From: Acanthosepion esculentum
Lineage: Eukaryota; Mollusca; Cephalopoda; Sepiida; Sepiidae
Direction of reading: 5' to 3'
Length of the DNA stretch: 64,000 bases
Assembly: GCA_964036315.1 (NCBI GenBank)
Contig: OZ038488.1
Coordinates: 65,521,909-65,585,908 of the forward strand
Both the position numbers and the translations under genes were made by a program. Of this stretch, positions 1-11,565 are shown one piece after another (the first letter of the stretch is position 1; each line of letters opens with the position of its first letter). A model generated the notes under the pieces. The model was not told where the DNA came from, searched no databases, and was given only the letters and a program-made list of their open reading frames with translations.

Positions 1-1135
1 AAGGAAGTTATTGGTCAGTCCAGAGTTGTCTTCAAGATTGGAAAAACTGTTTAATGGCTGCCCAAAAAAGAGATGCTTCCCAATTCTATAGCAAGTATCA
101 ATTGTGTGACCTGTTTTTAAGAATGTGGATTAGCACTATTCCCCATTGCAGTATCAATCCATTAACCACCTTAGTGTCATCAGTATGCTCTTTGAGCCTA
201 TAATCAATAAGAAGGTTGTTGAAACCCTAATAGAAACAGCCTCCTGAGTGATAACCAGTATAGATTTTGCTCTGCTAGATCCACCGCTGATATCTTAGCT
301 GTAATTACTCACAGAATTGGTGAGGTACTAGACAATAAATTCATGATGATGATGATCATGATATCTGGATAACCAGAAGCTGGCAGCTGATCTCTCTTCT
401 GATCAAGCCCTGGTGGCTCAATGGGGGAGGACTGGCTTGTAGCATTCAATACCTCCAAAACCAAGCTACTAATGTTAAACCATCACCTAGCAGACAGTGA
501 ACATTTGCTTATCATGATGGATGGGTATTTGAATGCCTATTGGGACTCAACCTTATCTCAGACTTTGAGTAGAGGATATATACAATCTATTGTTCAAGAT
601 GCTGGAAAAATGGCTGATTCCTTGTACCACTCCTGTAAGAATCTGACACCACCTAATTTGTTCGGTGTTTCTATATTTACCAGATCACACCAAAAATGGT
701 GTATTGCTGACATATATTCATTGCTTCTCAGTCCTCATTTGCCTGTCTTGATTTCAAAAGCATGTATGTGGCCTTGTGGGTGATGAATCATTTTCCACCA
801 AGCAACTCCTCACACACAGCTGAAATGTCGCATATCTCTTGCTACTCTATTGCTATTTCCATGGCAAATGTTCTGACAAGCTATATTCTTTAGTTCCACC
901 AGTCCTGATAGTTGCAGCTAGACCTACCATACCATGTACATGTGGACAAATCATCCTAATTCCTATTATATTCAATTAATAATAAGTAAGTTCCATTCAG
1001 ACAGCTTCTTCCCAAGGACTGCTACTTTGTGGAACAGACTCCTGGCAGGGAGTTCTTCTTGATCATTACAATCTTAACCTCTTCAAATCTAGAGTTAACC
1101 GTTGTCTCTCTTGCACTACTTACCTCCTCTTCTTC
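1..1135 (+). mobile_element. Degenerate non-LTR retrotransposon (LINE), RT and 3' part
   Basis: Broken + strand frames read like a Jockey/CR1-type reverse transcriptase. Around 265-335 the frame resembles the RT segment before the palm Asp (FCSARSTADILAV). 421-783 stays open with the post-YADD segment (LVAFNTSKTKLL, then QDAGKMADSLYHSCK). 990-1130 resembles the C-terminus (SFFPRTATLWNRLLAGS, then NLNLFKSRVNRCLS). Several stops and frameshifts make it a pseudogene. The clade is inferred from motif style only. Confidence 0.6.
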
Positions 1136-1485
1136 TGCTTATACAATATCATTTAGTAATCCTCTACTTTGAGTGGTTCTTGGGCTTTGTATTTGGTGAA
1201 CATAAGTAAAAATAAAAAATATCATCTCTTTATTTAAACAATTTAGGATGATAGAAAATGGTGTTAAAAATGGCAGCAATAAGATGAACCAGAAATGAAT
1301 AGTGAAATATGCATTATCTCTGAATTTAAAATGATAGTAAATTGTAATAATAAAAGATAGAGAAAGGACTAGCCAAAAAGAATAGCGGAAATGCTTCATT
1401 TCTGAATTCAAATAATTTAACAATGTTTTCTCTTCTTTTTTTTATTTATTAATTTATTCATTTCATTCTTTTTCTTCAATGACAG

Positions 1486-1650
1486 GACCCAGAAAAGAAA
1501 GTTCGGCTTTATTGCTACTTGCATCCGACTTACAAACGGTTACTATTTGGTAAGGCTGAAATTCTCAGTATGAAGCCTCGAATTGTGCTTTTTCATGATA
1601 TGGTTACTAGAAATTCTACAGATGAAATTAATAAAATAGGTTTGGATCAG
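1486..1650 (+). CDS. P4HA-like pseudoenzyme, exon with KPRIVLFHD motif
   Basis: The exon starts after a pyrimidine-rich tract and CAG and ends at CAG|GTGAGA. It is 165 nt, 55 whole codons, phase 0 at both ends. The peptide runs from DPEKKVRLYCYLHPTYKR to NSTDEINKIGLDQ. It aligns with the human P4HA1 stretch just before the catalytic core, with Cys in the LFCRY position (LYCYL) and KPRIVLFHDM matching KPRIIRFHDI. It is the most easily recognised exon of the gene. Earlier exons are outside the window. Confidence 0.87.
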
Positions 1651-2149
1651 GTGAGACAAAATGTTATTTTCAACATATTTTCTTTGATGTTTGCATGATA
1701 AGTGAAAGAAACTATTTGAAAATTTTTTTAGGTAATCAATGTTTGACAAACAAATAAGAAATAATGAAAATACTTCTTTTCTGAATTTAAATAATTCAAG
1801 ATGATTGAAAGCAACAATGAGTTGAAGAAAAGACTAACCAAAGATACATAGTAAAACATACTTCATTTATACTATTTATTGTCTTCATTTCTGCTGTTGT
1901 TACCATAATGTTTCAGCCATTTTGCCCCCCCCCCCCCCGACTTTCTCAGGTGTATACCCATCTGGGTAATCTACAGGGAATTCTGAACTGAACCCTTTAT
2001 TTAATCTATGGTGGTAGACTGTTCACATTCCACTTCCCATGTCTAGGAATATGGTCTAGGTCTTATTTTTTGTACTGCTCAATTATTGCCCACCCATTTC
2101 CACTGAGATACTGCCTGACCCTGGGATTGAATTCACAATCAAAACTTTA
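1651..2149 (+). other. Intron sequence with a C homopolymer
   Basis: Intron after the first exon. AT-rich with a run of about 15 C at 1925-1939. 1990-2149 is unclassified. Confidence 0.5.
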
Positions 2150-2560
2150 ATCCTAATGGATTAAATGCTTGTAGTCTCATCTTTATCATTGAGATGATTG
2201 TCCAGCATTCACTGCCATATAGAAAGACTGATACTGTGTAACAGTTCTGTACTCTTCATTTTTGTTTCTAACAAGATTTTCTTGTCTCTTTATACTTTGC
2301 TTAGCTTTTGGAAGGCATCTTTGGCTATCCCAATGCACCTTCAGATTTCAGTGTCTGACTTTCTGCCCTCTGTTAAAACACTTCTCAGATATTTAAATTT
2401 TGTACTTGCTTGATTTTGGTAGCTCCAGTTTGTAATTTGCATTTTGGGCTGTTCCTTTTGCTGGCAAATATGCATTCTGTTTTCTTGAAATTGATGTTTA
2501 ATCCTTTCCTCTTGCTTTACTTCTCTACATTCTGTAGTAGTTACTTGTCCAAATTTGACA
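2150..2560 (-). mobile_element. LINE reverse transcriptase fragment (RT C-terminal type)
   Basis: Minus-strand translation, with interruptions, gives KGLNINFKKTECIFASK, then SVLTEGRKSDTEIRRCIG, then IAKDAFQKLSKVYKDKKISL. This is a familiar animal LINE segment downstream of the RT catalytic site (GxxINxKKTE; CDTEIRRRIGIAKDAF). It is a different family from the 1-1135 element and sits in the first intron. Confidence 0.65.
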
Positions 2561-2589
2561 TATGATTTTGCAAAAGAAACTCATAATAT

Positions 2590-3080
2590 ACAACACACTT
2601 TGACTACTATCAGATACACAGTATTGGCTTTATCAGATGCAAAACATCTTTTGGTGTGGCTAACAGTGGCCCATTCCATTTTTGCAGTGATATTTTTCAT
2701 CTTGCATTGTTTTGAACAATTTTGTGTTGCCTGGGATCATGCTTTCAAAAAATGGGTTGTTTTTGTTGTGTTTAAACAGAGAATCATTGATGGAAATAAG
2801 GTCCATTAAATTTTGTTCTGTTAAATCATGAGGCAACCACACATTGTAACAATTTGTGAATCCAAATGTTTTCAAATGTCTTACAACACTCATATGACAT
2901 GTCTAGGGTATCTCTGTAATGTCTTGTATTCTGTGAACAGGTTTATTTTAATCAGCATTTCAATTTGGTTACTGCAGGTTACCAGAATCTTCTTCCAGAT
3001 CTAAATTTCCACTTTTGAGCTTGGTGAAGCACTTACGAACTGTACTCTCAGCTATGGCACCATCTCAATAGATGGCACAT
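2590..3080 (-). pseudogene. Mariner-family transposase fragment
   Basis: The minus-strand peptide includes VVRHLKTFGFTNCYNVW, then LPHDLTEQNLMDLIS, then PFFESMIPGNTKLF. These correspond to the mariner transposase linker (VPHxLTxxNLxxRxxICxxLL) and the region of the first catalytic Asp (TGDEKW), here decayed to PGNTKL. In-frame stops before and after show it is inactive. Confidence 0.68.
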
Positions 3081-3319
3081 ATCATTTTTGCCATTTGTAC
3101 AGCATTTTTTTATCTTCAGCATCAAATGATGAAAATGTCCCCAGAACTTTTATTGTTTAAAATTGGATGTGCAGATAGTATTACAGTTACTGGTACAGAT
3201 AGTTTAAAGATTATCAGTACAGAAAGTGAATTCAGCATTTTGAGTTCAATTCCTGCTCAGTTCAGTTTATTTCATGTTGCTCTAATGTCATTGGAAAAGG
3301 CATGTATTCATCTTTATCT

Positions 3320-3500
3320 AGCTATAGCTTAAATAGCAGGCCAGACTGGGCTCTATTATCTTGATTTGGCATCCAATCTAGGAAAAGGAAAACTCTGAAT
3401 TAAAAGCCAGCTTGAAGAGTGATGGGCTCCATCTGGCTATATTGTCCTAGACACACTCAGTGCTGCTATGGTTGCAGTACATATGGTGCCTTTATGACCC
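3320..3500 (+). repeat. SINE body fragment
   Basis: Resembles the shared SINE body at 6295-6530 and 60295-60560: 'agctatagcttaaatagcag', then a GGCA-CCAATCTAG block and a block ending in CCTAGACACAC. It has no recognisable tRNA head. Confidence 0.5.
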
Positions 3501-3625
3501 AAATACGATACATTTTGTTTGGTTTGTTATTTTCCTAATAATAAATGTGGCAGGAAAAATATCCTGTTATTTAATTTGGTGATAAGGATATTTTTAATCA
3601 TTTTTTATAACTTTTTTCTTTACAG

Positions 3626-3672
3626 ATGTTAACTATGGCAGACTATATGACATACAAGTATCAGATTCAAGG
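3626..3672 (+). CDS. P4HA-like pseudoenzyme, 47-nt exon
   Basis: A short exon between TTTACAG and GGTGAGT. It encodes MLTMADYMTYKYQIQ plus two bases (GG) that complete a Gly codon across the next intron (phase 2). It corresponds to the family region around HYRISKSAWLSG but is shorter and poorly conserved. Support is the clean splice sites and the exact phase match to the exon 19 kb downstream. Sequence similarity alone would not identify it. Confidence 0.68.
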
Positions 3673-3769
3673 GTGAGTGAATAAAATTATTTTGTAAAAA
3701 GTAAAAATATACTTTCATTACTAGGTTTATTTTGACTGATGCCATTATATTGCCTTGATCTATAATTGT

Positions 3770-4790
3770 TTTTTTTTAATCATTTCACCCCCAAGCAAGG
3801 CAATAAAGCCATTAAGATGCAAAGGGTTACTGAGTGTTAAGAGAGTATATGAAAAAATACTATTAAGGAGAGAGAACAATAAAAGAACAAGAATCAAGAA
3901 GACAGAAGATAATGATTGACATTGCATTTAAATTTTTGAAGATCAAAGTCGACTGGGAAGCAAGAAGCTAGAAGAGAGTTCCATAAGTGAGAAGTGCGAG
4001 AGAAGAAACTATTAACATAGAACTTGCAGTTACATCTTACCATTTTGACTGTAAAATGATGAGACCTGGGGACCAATCTAGTACTACACTTAAATTCATA
4101 AAGTCTAAATACTATAGATTAAATTTCATCGGAACAATTACCATGAAATTATTTGTAGAAAAGGCACAGGGAAGCTACATTACAACAGTGGAAAAGTGAC
4201 CAAAAGCGGAATGCCAGGTCAGGAACAATAGTATTGTAGATTCCTCTAAATGTATAGCAGGAGAACAAAACCAAATGTGACAATAATATTCAAAGCAAGG
4301 ATGAATGGTAGACTTATAAATAAGCAAAATAGATTCAGAAGAAAACAAAATGTCCAGTATGACACAGTGAACCAACTTTCCTAGCAGCAGACCTAGCAAT
4401 TGATTCAATATAATCTTTCCAATTCATGTTAGCAGAAAATGTTAGTTCAAGAAGGTGCAATTAGTCACTGAGTTGGTGGTTAGCATCAGCCATGTTGATA
4501 GAAGGCTGAAAAGGTTCTCGCAGATGATTAAAAGAGAGAGCAGTTTTATTTTGGAGTTGTTGAAATTAACAAGTCACTTCTTACCCTAGTTAACAGCAAA
4601 TTGTACATCCTTTTTGAAATCAGCTGCTAATTTGACCGTATCAGACCAATCAGACATACTATTAAGATAGGTGTAAATAGTCGTATCATCGGTATAGATA
4701 CCAAGTTGAAAACTAATACCAAACAGTGAATAACCTACTAATAAGTTTATGTAAATAGATGGCAGGACAGGGATGGGATGAATAGTAAGG
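3770..4790 (-). mobile_element. LINE 3' end with RT remnant
   Basis: Minus strand. The 5' part reads as decayed RT palm (VDDDTTIYTYLNSMSDWSD). Then come LLLGKLVHCVILDILFSSE and STIHPCFEYYCHIWFCSP (typical IRPxxEYCCHIW), and a C-terminal LWNSLLASCFP-like stretch. The 3' terminus 'ttgccttgcttgggggtgaa' recurs at 15.5, 28.1, 36.0, 57.2 and 59.6 kb, marking one family that is mostly 5'-truncated. Confidence 0.7.
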
Positions 4791-6290
4791 GGACAAATAT
4801 TACTAAGAGCTACAAATTATAAGAAGTTGTGAAGTGATATCACTGTGTCTGTCTTGAAGTGACACAGTGGTTAAAGGTAGAAGAACTGTTGTTGCAATGG
4901 TAATGTTTTGTAACTGTATCAGCTGGATTTGTCTTAATATTTTCTGGAAATTGTAAGCAATGTGAAACACATGCTACTACTACTAGATCTGATGCCATGA
5001 AGACGTTGAGCCCATGAGAGCCACCTTGTCCCTCCACCTCTTACAGTCTTGGCAGAGCAGTGGAACATGCTCCAGCACCGGATTAATCTGCTGGAGGTAC
5101 TGGCTGATGATATCCTTCCAGCAGCTATATGGTCTGCTGTTAGTTTGTCACCAGTTTGCAGATGGTGGGTTGAACTGGTAGATAACTTTGGTAGGGCGGT
5201 CATCAGGTCATTGCAGGATGTGACCAAGCCAGCAAACATGGTGCAAAGTGATGGTGTGGAGGATTTCGGCTGACTGGTTCTCTAGTGGAGTGCCTTATTA
5301 GATACAAGACCTGACCAAGTGTGGGTGAGGGTGGAAATTCCAGACGGCTGGGAAAGCAGTGTCAACCTTCTAATCTGGAAACATGCATCTCGTGCATGAT
5401 AACCATCGAGAAATAACACTCATCTTCATCCGAGCCAGACTCTTCACCTGGATTCTCCTTGACCATGTCCTCCTCACCAGACAGAACTTATTCAGCTCAT
5501 TATTTTGCATCTACCAGACTGATGACTTAAATCTATGTGGCCCTTACTGTTTCAGCATTCATAGTCAAATCTATGATAATAAATGAGTAAAACTGTCTTA
5601 GTATTTTATAATGACGGCATATCTATCACAATGATTAATTTATAGGTCAATGGGTAGTTGACAAACACTGATAATACAATCTCTTGACAAACATCTATAT
5701 AACAAAATAACATCATGACAAAACTTCAGAAAAAATATCAGAATTTTAAAATTGTAATTTATATTTTTCTCATGATGTGTGTTTTATTTATTGTTTCTCT
5801 AAAATGTAAAATATTGCATTAGTTAACCCTCTCAATCCAATTTTTGCACAAACAATTTCTTAATATTTTGTCAATAAGACCCTCAATAAGCACTAATGTT
5901 TAGATATAATATGTTTCTTTATTAAATTTCATGGGACCTTCTTTAGATATAATATATTTTATAGGATTTTCAATAATCACTACTTCTTACTTCATTAATA
6001 GTATATAGCAAACAACTGAAACTAATAAATGATATTATTAATGGACATTTTCTTGGGATGTATATATCTAACCATATAAGGAAAATTATAAACCTGTGCA
6101 ATTTGGGTATGTTAAAATTTGTCTCAGATTTGATAAAACTGTTAATAAAATATTGAATTTGCTTTGTTTGTCGATTTGAGGAAATTGTTGATTAACACAA
6201 TATTCCTGTTAATTTCCAAGACCAACTGTGCCACTAACAAGATTTGAACCTTGTCATGCCAGTTCAAATTTGGATTTGTTTGGTATAATC
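4790..6290 (+). other. Unclassified intron stretch with GC-richer patch
   Basis: 4950-5470 is noticeably GC-richer and open in both directions over about 220-300 nt, but no protein family is recognised. The rest is AT-rich without clear features. Confidence 0.4.
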
Positions 6291-6294
6291 ACAT

Positions 6295-6530
6295 TTGTAG
6301 GCATGGTGGAGTAAAGAATAGCAGGTTGGATTGAGAAATTGAAAAACCGAGTTCGAATTCCAGTTGAGTCCATTACATTCACTTACATGCTAATACCGTT
6401 GGGAAAGGTATCCTCCACTTCTCCCACCCAGCTATGGGTAAATAGCAGGACAGATTGACTTCTATAGCCTTGGATGGCAACTGGTCTACTGCAGAAAGAA
6501 ATTGCAACCTACCGTGGGAAAAAACCTGCC
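6295..6530 (+). repeat. tRNA-derived SINE copy
   Basis: A box B-like 'gagttcgaattccag' at about 6350 is followed by the SINE body ('cattacattcacttacatgc', 'cagctatgggtaaatagcag') shared with 30.7, 33.3, 46.9, 48.5, 60.3 and 61.3 kb. Confidence 0.6.
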
Positions 6531-6849
6531 TCGTCAGTCATGTATCAAGCGATACATGATCACCTAAGCGTGTATCATGCATGGCACATAACTGATTGAT
6601 ATTCAGTGTCCGATTGCTCAAATTGCTGTCCGATTTTGAAATCATTCCACTATTTTTATAGTTACTTACAAAATTTAGCTTTGTCTTGAACATCACCATA
6701 AAAATGGTCCAAGAAATGAGCTTAATAAACCTCACCCAGTAGTAGTTTTGTAGCCTACCAAATTGTTTCATTATCATCATCATCTTGCAAATGAGAAAAT
6801 TTGAAACATTATATTCTGAAAATTAGACCATTAATGTCAACCATAAAAG

Positions 6850-7125
6850 CTGGTATTAATTATAAAAATAAGAATTTAAAATCAATTATAAAAATAAAAA
6901 TCCCATATTAATTATAAAAATAAAAATAATGTAAAAAATAATGTAAAAATAAAAATCCCATATTAATTGTAAAAATTAAACTAAAATTATCTATTAATTA
7001 TAAAACTAAAATAAAAAACCAGTATTATGAAAATTAAGATAAAAATCCGTTAATAATCACAAAAAGTTAAAATAAAATCCCACTATTAATTATAGGTTAA
7101 TAAAAAAATCCAGCACTAATTATAA
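6850..7125 (+). repeat. Degenerate AT-rich tandem repeat
   Basis: About eight imperfect units of roughly 30 bp built on TATTAATTATAAAAATAAAA with ATCCCA spacers. Confidence 0.6.
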
Positions 7126-7319
7126 GTGTCTATCTATAACCTATCAATATCACTCTGTCTCCAAAATGAGACAGTGGATATTAATAGATTAAAATTAATA
7201 TTTTTTCTGCCAGAGTTTGATTTGTATATTCTGTATCTAATTAACAAGATATAACCTATTTCATCAATCGGATACAATATTTAAGAGGTGTTATCCCAAA
7301 ATGATCAGTTAATTCTTTA

Positions 7320-7740
7320 AAAATTGGAAATCTGCGAATACAAGCTTCGAGAGTCACTCAATATAGAATGTTATTGTTAAAAGGGTCTTACAAATGGTGT
7401 GTGATATTAATGAAAGATGAGGTGATTGGAAGTGAAAACTATGAGGGCAATGATGATTGACTCTTGAAGAGGTTAAGATTGTAGCATTGAAGGAAGCATC
7501 CACGTGGGAGTCTGTTCCTTAAAGTGGTAGTTCTTGGGAAAAAGCTGTCTGAGTTGAACTTAGATTTGAAATGCAGAGGAAATGAGAGTGATTCGACTCT
7601 GTGGAAGTAGCATGATGTGTTCTAGCAGTAAAAGCATGAACTGGTCGAATTAAAGAATAGAGCTCATCTGAACATTTGCCATGGAAACACCGATAAAGTT
7701 GCAATGGGCTTTACCAGGAAATAAAGAACCCGGTTTTTAA
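7320..7740 (-). mobile_element. LINE 3' coding fragment
   Basis: The minus-strand peptide includes LYRCFHGKCSDELYSLIRPV and HAFTARTHHATSTESNH, the conserved LFYKYFHGKCSDEL and RSTRxATRSH segment of the same LINE family as 3770-4790, followed by a decayed LWNxLP segment. Confidence 0.68.
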
Positions 7741-8049
7741 AATCAATTTTTTCCTTCTCCGAGAAAGTCATTTCGCATAGTAATTTCCTTAAGCTTTTAG
7801 GTCAGGTCCTTGTATAGAATCAGCAATATGAGAGAAGAGAGAATTGGGGGCGGGGTGGATGAAAGGCACATACCGCCTACTGTGTGAATTAATAATGAAT
7901 TTAGAGATCCTGTGCGGAATTTACTGAACTTTCAAAGAAAGTAAAACGTGGATTGAGAGAAAAATACAGAAAGTTGGGTGAGTAGAGGTAGAAGAAATAT
8001 TATCTAACTGTATCAGAAATTGATATTGTCTCTTAATAATTTCTGGTAG

Positions 8050-8303
8050 GATAAAGTTTCAGGAATAAAACCTGAAACGAGGTCAGGTGAAAAAAAGGAA
8101 ACAAGAAAGAAAGAAAGAAAGAAAAATACGAAAAACATTTATTTTATATTTTAGACTTCTAATCAATTCTAAAATAAAACCTGAAGTGAGGTCAGGTAAA
8201 AAAGATAGAAACAGAAAAGAAAGAAAAAAGAAAGAAAATTTATTTTACATTTTTTAAATCCATTCTAGAGTAAAACCTGAAATGAGGTTAGGTAAAAAAA
8301 AGT

Positions 8304-8388
<85 letters not shown>

Positions 8389-8460
8389 CAACATTTTTAT
8401 TTTAAACTTTTTTAATCCATTTTAGAGCAAAATCTGAAATGAGTTCAGGTAAAAAAAAAG

Positions 8461-8507
<47 letters not shown>

Positions 8508-8510
8508 GAG
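8050..8510 (+). repeat. VNTR alternating a 30-bp motif with purine tracts
   Basis: Four units (starting about 8055, 8165, 8264 and 8419), each with 'aaaacctgaaatgaggtcag' followed by AAAG or (GA)n. The purine tracts lengthen from AAAG repeats to a (GA)n of about 80 bp at 8303-8384 and another at 8464-8504. Confidence 0.75.
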
Positions 8511-8719
8511 AATTTTTTTTTATTTGAGATGTTTAATCCATAAACATCAAAGAATGTGCAAAAATCTGTGGGTGTATATTTGTGTATATATGATTGTATT
8601 GTCTTCCTGCATGAGCATGAGTGTATCTATGGGTTGATATACTGGTACGTGTGTGTAACTGTTGGTATGTGTATGTGCTTGTATTTGATTGTTTATATAC
8701 GTCTATCTGTGTCCGTGTA

Positions 8720-8850
8720 GGGTACCTCGTGTCGGTATAATGGTTAGCAAGCTTGTCTAGCTGGAACAATTATCACTGAGTAGTGAGTTCGATCCTCACT
8801 GGGTGCCCCATATTTTCGGCCTTATGCCACATCTAAGCTACGCTTGGTAA
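8720..8850 (+). repeat. tRNA-like SINE, copy 1
   Basis: An 89-nt tRNA-like head (8720-8808) with near-paired ends (GGGTACC, GGTGCCC), box A-like 'ggtataatggttagcaag' and box B-like 'gagttcgatcctc'. A tail through 'ttcggccttatgccacatct' is shared with the copy at 15983-16111. The anticodon arm is decayed. Confidence 0.7.
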
Positions 8851-9057
8851 ATCGCTATCTGTGTCCGTATATTCACGTGTGTGGTTAGTATGTTAGCGTG
8901 GTGTTTGCATCTATATGAAACTATGTGTGTTTTTCATGTATTTGTATATGTGTATTTATTATTTACACAAGTGTTTTTATGTGTTGCAACGTGTCCATGT
9001 GTGTGTTCGAGTCTCAGGAAGAGACTACTTTTATTCATTCTTTAACAAAGGTAATAT

Positions 9058-9098
9058 TTTTTAAATTTAAAGAAAGGTTATCTATCTATCTATCTATC

Positions 9099-9146
<48 letters not shown>
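9058..9146 (+). repeat. (TATC)n and (TG)n microsatellite
   Basis: TATC repeats at 9079-9099 followed by an uninterrupted TG tract to about 9146. The short Cys-Val open frame here is an artefact. Confidence 0.9.
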
Positions 9147-9147
<1 letters not shown>

Positions 9148-9220
9148 ACATTAAAGTCAACATCCAGCAATGACAGTCTGTTTCATTCTTAACCACAATC
9201 ATTATACCATTTGGGACTTT
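9147..9220 (-). repeat. Half copy of the TA-flanked inverted-repeat family
   Basis: 'gtggacattaaagtcaacat' and 'gacagtctgtttcat' match one arm of the palindrome at 25052-25175. Confidence 0.55.
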
Positions 9221-9480
9221 ATCACGGGAAATGCAAACTTTTGGGCTCATTTGAAGTGGGATAAAAAGAACGTATGTATATTTCATTTAATCCCCACCGA
9301 TACATTTCCAATACACTTGATTTTCCCCTCTACCTCCTCAGCTTCTACCATGTCGTACGCTTATTCACTTTTTTTTTTTAATATAGCGTTCATAATTAAA
9401 AAATAAAGTGTTAGGAAATCAATTGACCGAAATCGCCTGAAGATACCGAAAGGCTGAAACCAAGATAGCTGAATCGGCTG

Positions 9481-9489
<9 letters not shown>

Positions 9490-9563
<74 letters not shown>
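9490..9563 (+). repeat. (TA)n microsatellite
   Basis: About 74 bp of pure TA. The preceding 9430-9470 holds a CTGAAGA...GAAAC pattern (see findings). Confidence 0.95.
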
Positions 9564-9567
<4 letters not shown>

Positions 9568-9568
9568 A

Positions 9569-9775
9569 TAAACGTTATATTTAGTGGGTATGTGTATTTG
9601 AGTTGACACCCTTGCTTTTTTAACAGTTTTTTTAACAATTAATATCTACTAGCTTAGACAGCGTAAGTCTTATTAAAAGCTATGCCTCCCAACAGGAATC
9701 GAATCTGTTTTCTCATGTTAATCTGAGAATCAGTCTTCAGGTCGGCTGTGCTTTTACCATTAAGCTTCGTGGATA
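9569..9775 (-). repeat. tRNA-like SINE family 2, copy a
   Basis: Minus strand: box A-like 'agcttaatggtaaaagcac', box B-like 'gattcgattcctg', and a tail ending CCACTAAATATAACGTT. Sister copies are at 9963-10165 and 27823-28070. Confidence 0.6.
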
Positions 9776-9962
9776 TATTATAGTAAAACAATAGTATAGT
9801 AATATGAAATGATGTCAGGTTTAAAACATCCATAAGTTGCTTTAATAGATTACTATGTTTGTATTTTCAGTACAAAAATAAAGTGAGCAGATGTAGACAT
9901 CAAAAGATTCCAGGGAGAGCTGTGGATTTCTTAACTAAAATAATTGAGCATTACTTTGCTGT

Positions 9963-10165
9963 TATGGCTTTCTGTAGCTTAGTGGTAAAAGCACGCTTGA
10001 AGTGAAAGTGGTTTTTCAGGTTAAAAGGAGAATACAGGTTCGATTCCTCTTGAGAGAAAGACTTTTCTTTAATAAAACTTCCGACCTCTAGGGCAGTAGA
10101 CATTAATTTCACTGCTTAAAAATGTCAAAACACGTTTGTCTACTAAATATAGCGTTCATGGTATC
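9963..10165 (+). repeat. tRNA-like SINE family 2, copy b
   Basis: Head 'ctttctgtagcttagtggta' with box B 'ggttcgattcc' and 3' AGAAAG pairing the CTTTCT start. The tail ends 'ctactaaatatagcgttcat'. It is head-to-head with the copy at 9569-9775. The anticodon region is not tRNA-like, so it is not called a tRNA gene. Confidence 0.6.
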
Positions 10166-10309
10166 AAGAAATAATATAAGATTTAAAAATCTATCAATTG
10201 ATTAAACAAGAAAAGAGAGTTAAAACATTTACGAATTTGAATCTGCATAACAAAGTGAAAATTAACATTAATTTTGTAAACAAGATTTACCCGTAATGTA
10301 TCCAACCAC

Positions 10310-10640
10310 TTAATATTAATGAAAAAAAATCCCTACCTAGGGCAATGGAGCCTTCGTTGACTTTAAAGTACACGCTTTGGGATCTCACAAATGTGTCCAA
10401 GTGTCCTTTTCCCCCTTTAAAAAACATTCTGCAATGTCCTCTTTTTTGGATCACCCTCAGCCGCATATTCACCTTAATCTCCCCTACAGTATTTCAATTT
10501 TGATTTTAGCTTTCTAGTTTTGGAAAAAATCCAAATGTCCCAAGGCATCAAATCTGGATTGTACGGGGTGGGTTGTGAATCTAACAGACCTGGGTGATTC
10601 GATGTTTTTTGCTAAAACAGCAAAAACTTTACGTTACGTG
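10310..10640 (-). pseudogene. Mariner-like transposase C-terminal fragment
   Basis: The minus-strand peptide has PTPYNPDLMPWDIWIFSKTR, matching the mariner PPYSPDLAPCDFFLFPKLK segment that holds the third catalytic acid. Then, in another frame, HCRMFFKGGKGHLDTFVRSQ, resembling FQQWKKRWDKCIxSQGEYFEG. Stops and frame changes show decay. Confidence 0.6.
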
Positions 10641-10699
10641 GATAATTTATTCATTCGATTACTTTGAATATGACGGACGCACATTACACATGCTCACAT

Positions 10700-11565
10700 A
10701 GTGGTGTCTCACAATTGACTGAGTAACTCCACTAGAGAGTACTCACGCGTTGTATTGTGACACCCAACTCCTCCTCTGTCCTGGTCAGGGCACCGTTTGT
10801 GACACTCGACTTCTTTTTCAGTCACGACGCCAAAATGTGACGTCGGTCCTTTGTGACGGGCTAACCCTGGGACATCGGTTGAAGTCTTGCTGGGTTCTAG
10901 CACCAACTTGTCGTACTCGGCTCGCTTCCAACGCCTGGTCACCGAAGCAACTGCTTTGATCTCGATTCAACCTACCCACGTTGTGATTTGATCTTAGGTT
11001 GACGAGATCAATCAAAAGTCGGGCCGTAGTGCCAACCGAATCCGGGTCAAGGTGATACTGCACAATAAATGTAGACAAAAAAACAAAAGCACAAACAACA
11101 ACTTCAAGGCGAGCGACTGGTTAGGAATAGTGATTAATTTTATGTCGGTTTGTTGAGTTACAGGAGTGCGTCTCTCTCTTTCTCTCCCAGCCCGAAGAAA
11201 AAAAAATGTGGATTGTAACACTTTTGCGTTCCTTAACTAGTTCTGGATATCTGGATGGCGAATATAAGTCAGACTTCTATAATGTGTTCTTGGTTAGAAG
11301 TCTAAGTCGGAAGGCATGGAATCGTGCGGTCACCTGTGCGAGGCGCGTCTCTCTCTTACTGTACTGGCTGTACTCTTCACTCACTGACTGGACTCTCTCT
11401 GTCTCGACTTCTGACTCACTGTCTGGACTCGACCCGACTCGACTCTACTCGACTCTGCTCGACTCTACTCTCCGAACTCTCTGAAACACCCGTAGATGTT
11501 TGCTTATATGGACGCCGATCAAAACCTGGCGTGGGGTCGGACGTGGTGTGGCCACCACGTTGATT
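10700..11565 (-). mobile_element. Possible LTR-retrotransposon LTR plus leader
   Basis: A GC-richer island with a minus-strand 'gacgtcaca|ttttggcgtcgtgac' junction that looks like an LTR end followed by a Gypsy-type primer site (TGGCGnCGTGAC). It is followed by a short purine-rich leader with ~86-codon and 77-codon open frames. Upstream on the minus strand is a (TCGAG)-rich tract and a CATATAA box near 11500. No second LTR or duplication was found. Confidence 0.33.

Noticed and set aside
4934..5273. Overlapping open frames in a GC-richer patch
   Set aside because: No recognisable domain on either strand and no splice sites fitting the surrounding gene.
9968..10052. Possible true tRNA gene
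   Set aside because: Box A and B are present, but the anticodon arm is missing and the tail is shared with two other copies, so it is a SINE.
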